DNA of 64,000 nucleotides, from assembly GCF_036946125.1 (NCBI RefSeq), contig NZ_JAQIJT010000002.1, positions 1,982,001 to 2,046,000 on the forward strand. The letters are read 5' to 3'. The position numbers were made by a program, and so were the translations under genes. The stretch comes from Sphingomonas adhaesiva (GTDB taxonomy: Bacteria; Pseudomonadota; Alphaproteobacteria; Sphingomonadales; Sphingomonadaceae). Shown here piece after piece: positions 7,984 through 16,128 of this stretch. Under the pieces are notes generated by a model, which was not told the DNA's origin, ran no database searches, and saw only the letters and a list, made by a program, of their open reading frames with translations. Position 1 is the first letter of the stretch. Every line of letters begins with the position of its first letter.

Positions 7984-8011
7984 GGCGGGATGTCCCGTCG
8001 GACATCCCGCC
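7984..8011 (-). terminator. perfect 12-bp hairpin upstream of queC
   Basis: The inverted repeat GGCGGGATGTCC / GGACATCCCGCC is perfect, with a four-base loop. On the minus strand it is followed by GCTTTTCG, so it fits a terminator for the transglutaminase/ATP-grasp operon arriving from higher coordinates. An alternative is a regulatory structure in the queC leader. The 453-base gap 7919-8371 holds only this hairpin and the family-A repeat; I see no gene in it. Confidence 0.5.
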
Positions 8012-8173
8012 AGTTCGCTTGACCAGCAAGCAGGGAGAGAGCGTGCCCAAGGAGAACACGCGACCCGTATGACGCGAGAGGGTTAAGATTCGGATAACGA
8101 AGCGGTGATGCGCCACCGTCCCCGATCGTCATCGCCGCCTCCGCGGGCCCTCTGCGGAACCCAGTTCCTTGTT

Positions 8174-8351
8174 CCCCGGCGAAGGCGGGATATTTTCAAA
8201 ATCGCTGCAACAGCGCCGCGTACCGGCCGTGCTCCTGCGCAGGCAGGAGCCCAGGGTCAGGCAGAGCAACGCCTTATCGGACCTGCAACCTTGGGCTCCT
8301 GCCTGCGCAGGAGCACGGGGGAGCCTTTCGCAAAGGTCTCGCCTCCGCGGG
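8174..8351 (+). repeat. family A intergenic element, copy 1
   Basis: About 178-bp palindromic element. Its ends, CCCCGGCGAAGGCGGG and a degenerate inverted match at 8326-8351, enclose two 29-base arms (8229-8257 and 8288-8316) that are inverted copies with one mismatch. Each arm is itself a hairpin, GCTCCTGC/GCAGGAGC with a 4-base loop. The 30-base spacer between the arms is conserved in the copies at 25149-25329 (inverted) and 41630-41809. Its outer ends are the most diverged of the three. Confidence 0.8.
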
Positions 8352-8371
8352 AACGACGAACGGAAACCGCC

Positions 8372-9169
8372 CTATTGCGCGCTGACCGTCACCTCGACGT
8401 CCAGCTCCTCCTCGCCCTCGCCCAGCCGCGAACCCGCGACCGGGGACGACCCCGCCGCATCGAGCGCGACCGCGACGCGGACGTGATGCTCCTCCGGCGA
8501 CAGGCCCAGCATGGGGTCGAAGCCGACCCAGCCCAGCCCCTCGACCCAGGCGTCGGCCCAGCCGTGTGCGGTGGCGCGGCCGCCGTCCCGCAGGTCGCAA
8601 TAGCCGGTGACGTAGCGTGCCGGCACGCCCACGGCGCGCGCGCAGGCGACGAACATCTGCGCCAGATCGCGCGGCGTCGCTGCCTCGCGCGCGAATGCCT
8701 GCGCCGCCGTCAGCCCCGGCTCCGGCCGCCCGGTCGACCGCGCGAAGCGACGGCACAGCGCATCGTTGATCGCGTGCAGTCCGGCGAGCGGCACGCGCGA
8801 TCCCATGATGGTGCGCGCGAAATCGGTCAGCGCGCCGTCCGCCGTCGTGGCGGGCGTGGCGCGCAGGAACAGCGCCGGCGGCAGCGGCTCGAAGGTGCCG
8901 TGGAGGATGCCGTCGGAATGGCTCGTCACCACTTCCCCCGCGACCGCGATCTCGATCCGCTCCAGCGGCCCCTCGGCATAGAGCATCGTCGTCAGATTGC
9001 CGAAGCCGTCGCGATGCTGGCGCAGCCGCGCGTCGCAATCGACCGAGATGTGCCAGTCCGCCACCGTCTGGTCGTGCGTATTGGGCGGCGTCATCCGCAG
9101 CAGCTGGACGATGCGGCCCTGCGGCGCGGTGAAACGATAGGTCGTGCGGTGGTCGATCGAGAGGCGCAT
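8372..9169 (-). CDS. transglutaminase-like protein lacking the catalytic cysteine
   Basis: 265-residue member of the bacterial transglutaminase-like family with its N-terminal beta domain (starts MRLSIDHRTTYRFTAP). The C-terminal part keeps VGVPARYVTGY, the catalytic-histidine motif TAHGWADAW and the aspartate in GWVGFDP. The usual nucleophile motif GVCQDFAH is replaced by ATPRDLAQ, that is Cys to Pro, so hydrolase or transferase activity by the normal mechanism is unlikely. The ATG at 9169 gives the family length. It follows the alpha-E gene by 13 bases and completes the known ATP-grasp/alpha-E/transglutaminase gene set, whose proposed role is peptide ligation and cleavage. Possibly a pseudoenzyme or structural subunit. 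Confidence 0.85.
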   Translation of the reverse strand: MRLSIDHRTTYRFTAPQGRIVQLLRMTPPNTHDQTVADWHISVDCDARLRQHRDGFGNLTTMLYAEGPLERIEIAVAGEVVTSHSDGILHGTFEPLPPALFLRATPATTADGALTDFARTIMGSRVPLAGLHAINDALCRRFARSTGRPEPGLTAAQAFAREAATPRDLAQMFVACARAVGVPARYVTGYCDLRDGGRATAHGWADAWVEGLGWVGFDPMLGLSPEEHHVRVAVALDAAGSSPVAGSRLGEGEEELDVEVTVSAQ

Positions 9170-9182
9170 CAGGGGGCGTGTA

Positions 9183-10121
9183 TCACAGGTGGAACTTGAA
9201 CTGGCGGCCGATCGCCTCGTGCAGCATCGCATTTTCCGCGATCAGCGCCTGGAGATGCTGGTGCAGCCCGGCGGCGATGACGTCCCCGGTGCGGGTCTTC
9301 ACCACGCGCGCCTGACGCGTGCGCGCCATGCGGTCCGCCTCGCCCTGCATCCCGCTGGAGCGCGCCAGCGCGGTCAGCACCGCCACTGTCTCCTCGGTCG
9401 AGGCGGCGAGGCTGCGCGGCAGTTCGGCGCGGCTGAGCAGCAGGTCGATCACGTTGGCGGGCTTCAACCCCTCGTTATACAACCAGCGATAGGCGGTGAC
9501 GGCGGACACCGTCTGCAGGATCGTGGTCCATTGGTCGCGGTCGACGGTGCCGCCCACGCGCTCGCCCTCGGGTAGCAGGATGTGATACTTCACGTCCAGC
9601 AACCGCGCGGTATTGTCGGTCCGCTCCAGCGCCTGCCCCAGCCGGATGAACAGCGTCGTCTGGTTGCGCAGCATGCGGTGCAGCGCGCCCTCGAACCCGC
9701 GCGTCTCCGCCTTCACCGCATCCATGATCGCTAGCGTCGCGGTGGGATCGAGCCGGCTCATCCGCTGGTCGAAGATCAGCCAGGCGCCGTTGATCGCCTG
9801 CCACGCCTCGCGGCTGAGCGCGGTGCGCACCGCGCGCGCATTGTCGCGCGCCATCGCCAGGCTGCGCAGGATCGACCCCGGATTGGTCGCGTCGCCGATC
9901 AGGAAACGGGCCACCTCCTCGCGCGAGAGCGACAGCCCGCGCGCGGCGAAGCCGGCCTCGGTCTCGGTCACGGTCAGCGCGGAACGCCACGCATCCTCCC
10001 CCGCCGAGCGCGTCGACAGCACGTCGAGGCGCAGCGTCGCCTCCACCAGCCGCGCGATGAAGTCCGCACGCTCGATATAGCGGCCCAGCCAGTAGAGCGA
10101 CGAAGCGGTACGACTGAGCAT
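9183..10121 (-). CDS. alpha-E domain protein (DUF403)
   Basis: 312-residue all-helical alpha-E (DUF403) protein, starting MLSRTASSLYWLGRYIERAD, the conserved family opening. Other blocks are WEEV-like helices, the DQWTTILQTVSAVTAYRW segment and the C-terminal LIAENAMLHEAIGRQFKFHL. The biochemical activity of alpha-E proteins is unknown. They are nearly always encoded with a circularly permuted ATP-grasp protein and a transglutaminase, as here. The start codon overlaps the ATP-grasp stop by one base (TGATG), so the pair is translationally coupled. Confidence 0.92.
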   Translation of the reverse strand: MLSRTASSLYWLGRYIERADFIARLVEATLRLDVLSTRSAGEDAWRSALTVTETEAGFAARGLSLSREEVARFLIGDATNPGSILRSLAMARDNARAVRTALSREAWQAINGAWLIFDQRMSRLDPTATLAIMDAVKAETRGFEGALHRMLRNQTTLFIRLGQALERTDNTARLLDVKYHILLPEGERVGGTVDRDQWTTILQTVSAVTAYRWLYNEGLKPANVIDLLLSRAELPRSLAASTEETVAVLTALARSSGMQGEADRMARTRQARVVKTRTGDVIAAGLHQHLQALIAENAMLHEAIGRQFKFHL

Positions 10122-11698
10122 CAGTGATCGCCCCCGTCCACCTTGGTGTGCGTCGGCTCCGGCGTGTCGGGCTGCGCGGGCGGCTCCGTCGTCTGCGTCA
10201 TCGCGGAGAAGCCGCCGATCCCGGCCATTCCCTGCGTCATGCCGGGCGAGGTCTGCGTCATCTCTGAGCGCTTGTCCATCAGCACGAAACTGTCCTTGGT
10301 CCCGCCGCCCTGCGACGAATTGACCACCAGCGACCCCTCGCGCAGCGCGACGCGGGTGAGCCCGCCGGGCACCACGCGCACGCCCTGCGACCCGGTCAGG
10401 ACGAAGGGGCGGAAATCGACGTGGCGTGGGCACAGCCCGCTATCCGCCAGCGTCGGCACGGTGGAGAGCGCGAGCGTCGGCTGCGCGATATAGCGCTGCG
10501 GCTCCGCGACCAGCGCGGCGCGGAACGTCTCCACCTCCGCCTTCGACGCGGTCGGGCCGACCAGCATGCCGTATCCGCCCGAGCCGTCGACCAGCTTCAC
10601 CACCAGCTGATCGAGATGGTCGAGGACGTATCTCAGCGCCTCCGGCTCGCGGCAGCGGTAGGTTTCGACATTGGGCAGCCTGGGCTCCCCGCCGGAGTAG
10701 AATTTCACGATCTCCGGCATGTAGCTGTAGATCGCCTTGTCGTCGGCGATGCCGTTGCCCGGCGCGTTGATGATCGCGACATGGCCCGCGGCATAGGCCG
10801 CGATCAGCCCCGGCACGCCCAGCATCGAATCCGCGCGGAAGACCAGCGGGTCGAGGAAGTCGTCGTCGACGCGGCGATAGATCACGTCGACGCGGACACG
10901 CCCCGCGATCGTGCGCATGTAGACGATGTCGTCGTCGACCACGAGGTCGGCGGCCTCCACCAGCTCGATCCCCATCGAATCGGCGAGGAAGCTGTGTTCG
11001 TAATAGGCCGAATTGTAATGGCCCGGGGTCAGGACGACGCAATTGGGGTTCTGACCCGCGCTGCGCGGCGCGACCGATCGCATCGTCTCCAGCAGCATGT
11101 CCGGGTAGCTGTCGACCGCGGCGACGCGGAATTTGGAGAACAGCTCGGGGCACAGCCGCACCATCGCCTCGCGGTTCTCCAGCATGTAGCTGACGCCGCT
11201 CGGCGTGCGGGCATTGTCCTCCAGCACGTAGAATTCGTCCGGCCCGGTGCGGACCAGATCGATCCCGCAGATATGCGCCCACACGTCGTGCGGCGGGCGG
11301 AAGCCCGCGATTTCGGGGCGGAATTGCGGATTGCCCAGGATCAGGTCGGGGGGCAGCACGCCCTCCTTCAGGATGCGGCGCTCTCCGTAGATGTCGACCA
11401 GGAAGGCGTTGATCGCCTCGACCCGCTGGACCAGCCCCTCCGACAGACGCGACCATTCGTCGGCCAGGAAGACGCGCGGCACGATATCGAACGGGATGAT
11501 CCGCTCGCTCGCCTCGCTCTCCCCGTACACGGCGAAGGTGATGCCGAGCTGGCGGAAGGTCGTTTCGGCGGATTGCTGGCGTCGTCGCAATTCGTCGGGC
11601 GGCGTCTCGCTCAGCCAGCGGTGCAGCTCCGCCAGTTCCGTACGGGTGCTGCCGCCGTTCGGCGCCCCCATGACCTCGTCGAACGCCTGTGTCCCCAT
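10121..11698 (-). CDS. circularly permuted type 2 ATP-grasp protein
   Basis: 525-residue protein of the permuted ATP-grasp family (DUF404/DUF407 architecture). These are predicted amide ligases that use ATP to join amino acids or peptides. Visible family blocks are RIIPFDIVPRV, GNPQFRPE, GIDLVRTGPDEFYVLEDNAR, PGHYNSAYYEH, RRVDDDFLDP and the KLVDGSGGYGM phosphate-binding loop. The C-terminal 50 residues are Met/Gln/Thr/Pro-rich and probably disordered. It is first gene of an operon with the alpha-E and transglutaminase-like genes. The start at 11698 has a GGGGAC site upstream. The substrate is unknown. Confidence 0.92.
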   Translation of the reverse strand: MGTQAFDEVMGAPNGGSTRTELAELHRWLSETPPDELRRRQQSAETTFRQLGITFAVYGESEASERIIPFDIVPRVFLADEWSRLSEGLVQRVEAINAFLVDIYGERRILKEGVLPPDLILGNPQFRPEIAGFRPPHDVWAHICGIDLVRTGPDEFYVLEDNARTPSGVSYMLENREAMVRLCPELFSKFRVAAVDSYPDMLLETMRSVAPRSAGQNPNCVVLTPGHYNSAYYEHSFLADSMGIELVEAADLVVDDDIVYMRTIAGRVRVDVIYRRVDDDFLDPLVFRADSMLGVPGLIAAYAAGHVAIINAPGNGIADDKAIYSYMPEIVKFYSGGEPRLPNVETYRCREPEALRYVLDHLDQLVVKLVDGSGGYGMLVGPTASKAEVETFRAALVAEPQRYIAQPTLALSTVPTLADSGLCPRHVDFRPFVLTGSQGVRVVPGGLTRVALREGSLVVNSSQGGGTKDSFVLMDKRSEMTQTSPGMTQGMAGIGGFSAMTQTTEPPAQPDTPEPTHTKVDGGDH

Positions 11699-11767
11699 CG
11701 GTCCCCATAACGCGCGTGTTGCGAATTGGCCGCATGCTGCGTCACTTTGCTGCGGCGCACAAGTGTC

Positions 11768-13774
11768 CTATTTCAACGCCGCGAGCATGCCCGTCGTCAG
11801 CACCTGCGGCATGACCCGCGGCTCTGGCGCGCGGGGGGCGTAGAAGAGGTACAGCGGCACGCCGGCGCGGTTGTGGCGCTCGATGAAGCGCCCGAGCACC
11901 GGGTCGCCATCGGTCCAGTCGCCGACCAGTACCGCCACCTTATTGCGGCGGAACGCCTGCGCGGTGGCGGCGGTCTCGATCGCGGTCTTCTCGTTCACCT
12001 TGCAGGTCAGGCACCAGTCGGCGGTGAAATAGGCGAAGACGGGACGCCCCTGTGCGCGCAGCGCCGCCAGCCGCGCCTCGCTGAACGGCTCGGCACCGGC
12101 GAGCGCGAGCTCCTGCTTCGCCGCCGGGCGGATCGTCGCCACCGCCGCGGTGGCCAGCAGCGCGCCCGCGGCCGCGATCCAGCCGCCGCGCGCCAGCCCC
12201 GCCAGCTGCCGCCGCCCCGCGATCCACAGCGCCAGCGCCAGCAAGAGCGCGGCGGCGAGTCCCAGCGTCATGCCGTCGACCCCCGCCTGCCGCCCTAGCA
12301 CCCAGGCGAGCGCGAGCGCGGTCAGGAACATCGGCACCGACAGAATGCGCCGCACGCGCCCCATCCACGCCCCCGGCCGCGGCAGCCGCCGGCGCAGCGC
12401 GGGCACGAAGCCGATCGCGAGGAACGGCAGCGCGATCCCCAGCCCCAGCCCGGCGAAGACGAGGATCGCCGCGACCGGGGGCAGCACCAGCGCCGCGCCC
12501 ATCGCCCCCGCCATGAACGGCCCCGTGCACGGCGTCGCGACGAAGGCGGCGAGCGCGCCGGTCATGAAGGCGCCGGTGGCCCCGCTCCGGCCCGCGAACT
12601 CGGGCGTCGGCAGCTCGAACAACCCCGCGAGGTTGAGCGCGATCGCCACCGTCACCAGCAGCAGCACGCCGATGACGCGCGGATCCTGCAACTGGAACGC
12701 CCAGCCCGCGCTCGATCCCGCCGCCCGCAGCCCCAGCAGCAGCGCACCCAGCGCGACGCACACCGCCACGACGCCCGCGGTATAGGCCAGCGCCTCCGCG
12801 CGCGCGTGGCGCTCGCTCTCGCCCGAGCGCGCGAGCCCGAGCGCCTTGAGGCTGAGGATCGGGAAGACGCACGGCATGACGTTGAGCAGCAGTCCGCCGA
12901 GCACCGCGCCCGCGAACGCGACCAGCGCCGCCTGCCAGTCCGCCCCGGAACGCGGCATCGCGACCTCGCCCGGCTGCGCCGTGATCGACAGGCCGCGTCC
13001 CTCCCCCGTCGCCAGCACGCCCGCGATCGTGCCCGTCGCGGGCGTGGCCGCCCCCTTCGTCTCGACCACCACGCGGTCGCCGTCGCGCGTCACGGTCTGC
13101 GCCGCGGGATAGTCGGTCGCGCCGGCGGCGGCGGGATAGAACCACGCCTCTCCCAGCGCCGCCTCGCGCGGATAGGGCACCGACAGGCGGAAGCGGTCGC
13201 CCGCGCGGCTCCACGTGGCGGCGGCATCCAGCGGGCGCGGCAGCGCGCTGCGCCAGGCATCGAAGCGCGCGCGCGTCGCGGGCGCGATCGCGCCGTCGCC
13301 GACCGTCAGCACGGTCGACAGGGTCTGCGTTTCGGGCACGCAGATTTCGGTGGTGCAGACGAGATAGTCGATCTTCGCCGTGACCGGCAGCCGCGTCCCC
13401 CCGGCGAGCCCGGCGGGGATCGTGAGGCGCGTCAGCAGCGCCCACGGCTTTTCATAGACGTGGTTCATCAGCCCCGCGATGACGAGGCGCTGCGGCACCG
13501 GATAATCCAGCGGCGCCGCGGTGACGCCCGCGGGCAACGTCCAGTCGACGCGCGTCTCCACCCCGGCATCGCCGGGGTTCTTCCAGTATCCGTGCCAGCC
13601 CGGCTGCGGCGTCGCCGCGAACGCCAGAGCCACCTCCCGCCCCGGCGCGGGGGTCGTGCTCTCCGCCACCAGCTGAATCGCGACGTGCCGCGCCGGCTGC
13701 GCGGCGGCCGGCAACGCGCAACAGGCTGTCATGAGGATGAAAAGCGCCGCGCGCACAGCTTGCCTGAGCATCAT
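11768..13774 (-). CDS. DsbD-type thiol:disulfide interchange protein
   Basis: 668-residue inner-membrane reductase that carries electrons from cytoplasmic thioredoxin to periplasmic thiols. A signal peptide (1-26) precedes an N-terminal periplasmic domain with the cysteine pair Cys140/Cys145. The central eight-helix DsbD domain carries Cys302 in the NVMPCVFPILS motif and Cys416 in ATPCTGPFM. A C-terminal thioredoxin domain ends the protein, with active site W-C588-L-T-C591. All three redox relays are intact. The N-terminal domain resembles the ScsB/DipZ-like variants more than E. coli DsbD. The start may be 13774 or 13771 (tandem ATG). It is divergent from the phosphatase gene, with only 47 bases between. 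Confidence 0.9.
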   Translation of the reverse strand: MMLRQAVRAALFILMTACCALPAAAQPARHVAIQLVAESTTPAPGREVALAFAATPQPGWHGYWKNPGDAGVETRVDWTLPAGVTAAPLDYPVPQRLVIAGLMNHVYEKPWALLTRLTIPAGLAGGTRLPVTAKIDYLVCTTEICVPETQTLSTVLTVGDGAIAPATRARFDAWRSALPRPLDAAATWSRAGDRFRLSVPYPREAALGEAWFYPAAAGATDYPAAQTVTRDGDRVVVETKGAATPATGTIAGVLATGEGRGLSITAQPGEVAMPRSGADWQAALVAFAGAVLGGLLLNVMPCVFPILSLKALGLARSGESERHARAEALAYTAGVVAVCVALGALLLGLRAAGSSAGWAFQLQDPRVIGVLLLVTVAIALNLAGLFELPTPEFAGRSGATGAFMTGALAAFVATPCTGPFMAGAMGAALVLPPVAAILVFAGLGLGIALPFLAIGFVPALRRRLPRPGAWMGRVRRILSVPMFLTALALAWVLGRQAGVDGMTLGLAAALLLALALWIAGRRQLAGLARGGWIAAAGALLATAAVATIRPAAKQELALAGAEPFSEARLAALRAQGRPVFAYFTADWCLTCKVNEKTAIETAATAQAFRRNKVAVLVGDWTDGDPVLGRFIERHNRAGVPLYLFYAPRAPEPRVMPQVLTTGMLAALK

Positions 13775-13821
13775 CCGCGGCTCATAGCCGCAACCGATCC
13801 CTCTTGCATCAGGCCCGCTCC

Positions 13822-15456
13822 ATGAAAGCGCTTCTCGCCGCCCTCCTGCTCACCACCACCGCCGCGCCCGCGATGGCCCAGACGGCAGCGGCCCCCGCTC
13901 CGGCCGCGCCGCGCATACCGCCGAAGCTGATCGTCGCGATCTCGGTCGATCAATTCTCCGCCGACCTGTTCGCGCAATATCGCAACCGCTTCAGCGACGG
14001 CATGGCGCGGCTGGCGGGCGGCGTGGTCTTCCCGGCGGGCTATCAGAGCCATGCCGCGACCGAGACGTGCCCGGGCCACTCCACGATCCTGACCGGCATG
14101 CGGCCCGCGCATACCGGGATCGTCGCCAACACCTGGCTCGACCAGTCGGCCGTCCGCCCCGACAAGCTGGTCTATTGCGCGGAGGACGAGACCGCGCCCG
14201 GCAGCGACCACGAGAAATACACGCCGTCCGACATCCACCTGAAGGTGCCGACGCTGGGCGACATGATGAAGCGCGCCGATCCGCGCACGCGCGTCGTCTC
14301 GGTCGCGGGCAAGGACCGCGCCGCGATCATGATGGGCGGGCACGACACCGACCAGATCTGGTTCTGGGGCGGCAAGAGCTTCATCTCGCTCGCCGGGCGG
14401 CAGGAGCCGGCCGTGGTGACGCGCGCCAATACCGCGGTCGCCGCGCTGCTGGCGGCGCCGCAGGAGGCGCTGCCGCTGCCGGGCTATTGCAAGGGCCTGT
14501 CGCAGCCGATCGCGGTCGGCGAGCAGACGCTGGGCACCGGCCGGTTCGAGCGCGCGGCGGGCGACGCCAAGGCGTTCCGCGCCTCGCCCGCGCTCGACGG
14601 CGCGGTCTTCGCGCTGGCGGCGGGACTGATCCAGGACATGAAGCTGGGGCAGGGCCCGGCCACCGACCTGATCGCGATCGGCGCGTCGGCGACCGATTAC
14701 GTCGGCCATTCGCGCGGCACGCAGGGGGCCGAGATGTGCATCCAGATGGAGCAGTTCGACCAGACGATCGGCGGCTTCCTCGCCTTCCTCGACCAGCAGG
14801 GCGTGGATTACGAGGTCATGCTGACCGCCGATCACGGCGCACACGACATGACCGAGCGGCAGGTGCAGCGCGCGATGCCGATGGAATCGCACCTCGACCC
14901 GGCATCGATGGCGAAGACGGTGGGCGCCGCGATCGGGCGCGACCTGGGCATCGCCGGCCCCGTGCTGCTCGGGCCGGAGGGCGACGTCTATATCGCCGAT
15001 TCGGTGCCCAGGGCGCGGCGCGCGCAGGTGCTCGCGGAGGCGAAGCGCCGCTATCTCGCGATGCCGCAGGTCGCCGCCGCGCTGACCCGCGACGAGATCG
15101 CGGCGACGCCGATGGCGACGACGCCGCCGGAGAACTGGACGTTGCTGGAGCGCGCGCGCGCCTCGTTCGACCCGCAGCGCTCGGGCGACCTGACCGTGCT
15201 GCTGAAGCCGCGCGTCACCTCGATCATCGCGCCGGCGCCCTATTATGTCGAAACGCACGGCAGCCCGTGGGATTACGACCGCCGCGTCCCGATCCTGTTC
15301 TGGCGCAAGGGGATGACCGCGTTCGAACAGCCGCTGTCGGTCGAGACGGTCGACATCGCCCCGACGCTGGCGGCGACGATCGGGCTGAAGGTGTCGGGGC
15401 TCGACGGACGCTGCCTCGATCTGGATGCGGGTGCGGGGGATACCTGCGCGCGGTGA
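13822..15456 (+). CDS. secreted alkaline phosphatase superfamily enzyme (PafA-like)
   Basis: 544-residue periplasmic enzyme with a clear signal peptide ending AMA-Q. It belongs to the alkaline phosphatase/phosphodiesterase superfamily in its Thr-nucleophile branch: the first metal aspartate is in AISVDQFSADL (Asp43) and the nucleophile is Thr82 in TETCPGHSTILTG. Further metal ligands are expected in MLTADHGAHDM and near VETHGSPWDYD. This pattern matches PafA-type phosphate-irrepressible alkaline phosphatases, which act on phosphomonoesters. The ATG at 13822 gives a proper signal peptide. It is probably monocistronic and shares a very short divergent promoter region with the dsbD-like gene. 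Confidence 0.88.
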   Translation: MKALLAALLLTTTAAPAMAQTAAAPAPAAPRIPPKLIVAISVDQFSADLFAQYRNRFSDGMARLAGGVVFPAGYQSHAATETCPGHSTILTGMRPAHTGIVANTWLDQSAVRPDKLVYCAEDETAPGSDHEKYTPSDIHLKVPTLGDMMKRADPRTRVVSVAGKDRAAIMMGGHDTDQIWFWGGKSFISLAGRQEPAVVTRANTAVAALLAAPQEALPLPGYCKGLSQPIAVGEQTLGTGRFERAAGDAKAFRASPALDGAVFALAAGLIQDMKLGQGPATDLIAIGASATDYVGHSRGTQGAEMCIQMEQFDQTIGGFLAFLDQQGVDYEVMLTADHGAHDMTERQVQRAMPMESHLDPASMAKTVGAAIGRDLGIAGPVLLGPEGDVYIADSVPRARRAQVLAEAKRRYLAMPQVAAALTRDEIAATPMATTPPENWTLLERARASFDPQRSGDLTVLLKPRVTSIIAPAPYYVETHGSPWDYDRRVPILFWRKGMTAFEQPLSVETVDIAPTLAATIGLKVSGLDGRCLDLDAGAGDTCAR

Positions 15457-15484
15457 CGTAGCGCGCGGATAGCCCCATCTTCAA

Positions 15485-15644
15485 CGTCACCCCGGACTTG
15501 TTCCGGGGTCCAGGATTCCGCGCCCCGACGGTCGGTAAGGCGCATGGGCCTCTGGATGCCGGGACAGGCCCGGCATGACGGGGCGGATTTGGTGAATGGC
15601 CCGCCCGTTTCACCCGTCACCCCCGGCGCAAGGCCGGGGTGACG
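15485..15644. repeat. cluster of CCCCGG-type inverted repeats
   Basis: Three short palindromic units lie in tandem in the gap between the phosphatase and asparaginase genes, which converge here. They are a GTCACCCCGG...CCGGGGT unit, a TGCCGGGACAGGCCCGGCATGACG unit of the same style, and a CACCCCCGGC...GGCCGGGGTGAC unit. They form hairpins with 8-10 bp stems, can serve as terminators, and match the core of the element at 29283-29374. Confidence 0.65.
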
Positions 15645-15645
15645 A

Positions 15646-16128
15646 TCACGCCGCGACGAAGCTGTTGATCGAGCGATCCTTGCGCACCTTCGCGCCGTCG
15701 AAGATCGTGCCGTTCATCGCGATCCACACCCCCGGCCGCGCCACCTGCGCCGCGGCGAAGGCCATGCCCAGGTTGAAGGTCGCGTCGCTCTCCGCGAACC
15801 GCGCCGGCGCCAGCGCGCCGACCAGCACCACCGTCTTGCCCGCGCCGTCGCCCAGCGCGTGCGCGGTGTCGGTCATCGTGTCGGTGCCGTGGGTGACGAT
15901 CACGCGCTCCTCCGGCGCCTCGCGCACCGCCGCGACGATCGCGCGGCGGTCGTCGTCGGTGATCTCCAGGCTGTCCTTGCGCATCAATTCCCGCACGCGG
16001 AACGCGGGCGCGACGCGCGCGGTGCGCAGCAGCCGCTCCACCACGCTGTCGCCGATCTGATACTCGCTCAGCGCGTCGAAATACAGCTTGTCGATCGTGC
16101 CCCCGGTGGTGAGGATCAGGATGCTCAC
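15646..16128 (-). CDS. single-domain asparaginase-like protein
   Basis: 160-residue protein equal to the N-terminal domain of L-asparaginases. It carries both active-site threonines: TTGGTID near residues 7-13, and the VTHGTDTM motif with its Thr-Asp pair. The MNGTIFDGAKVRKD segment follows, then it stops. The roughly 150-residue C-terminal domain of normal type I/II enzymes is absent, so it is a compact subfamily or an assembly of small subunits rather than a broken gene, because the frame closes cleanly. The start is GTG at 16128, overlapping the stop of the M3 peptidase by four bases (GTGA). Coupling to a peptidase suggests processing of released asparagine or isoaspartyl products. Confidence 0.85.
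   Translation of the reverse strand: MSILILTTGGTIDKLYFDALSEYQIGDSVVERLLRTARVAPAFRVRELMRKDSLEITDDDRRAIVAAVREAPEERVIVTHGTDTMTDTAHALGDGAGKTVVLVGALAPARFAESDATFNLGMAFAAAQVARPGVWIAMNGTIFDGAKVRKDRSINSFVAA

Noticed and set aside
7931..8116. 61-codon minus-strand frame upstream of queC
   Set aside because: It runs through the perfect hairpin, has no ribosome site that stands out and resembles no protein family I know.
8174..8351. CRISPR-like repeat array
   Set aside because: The repeated hairpins are inverted, not direct, occur only twice per element, and have no regular spacers.
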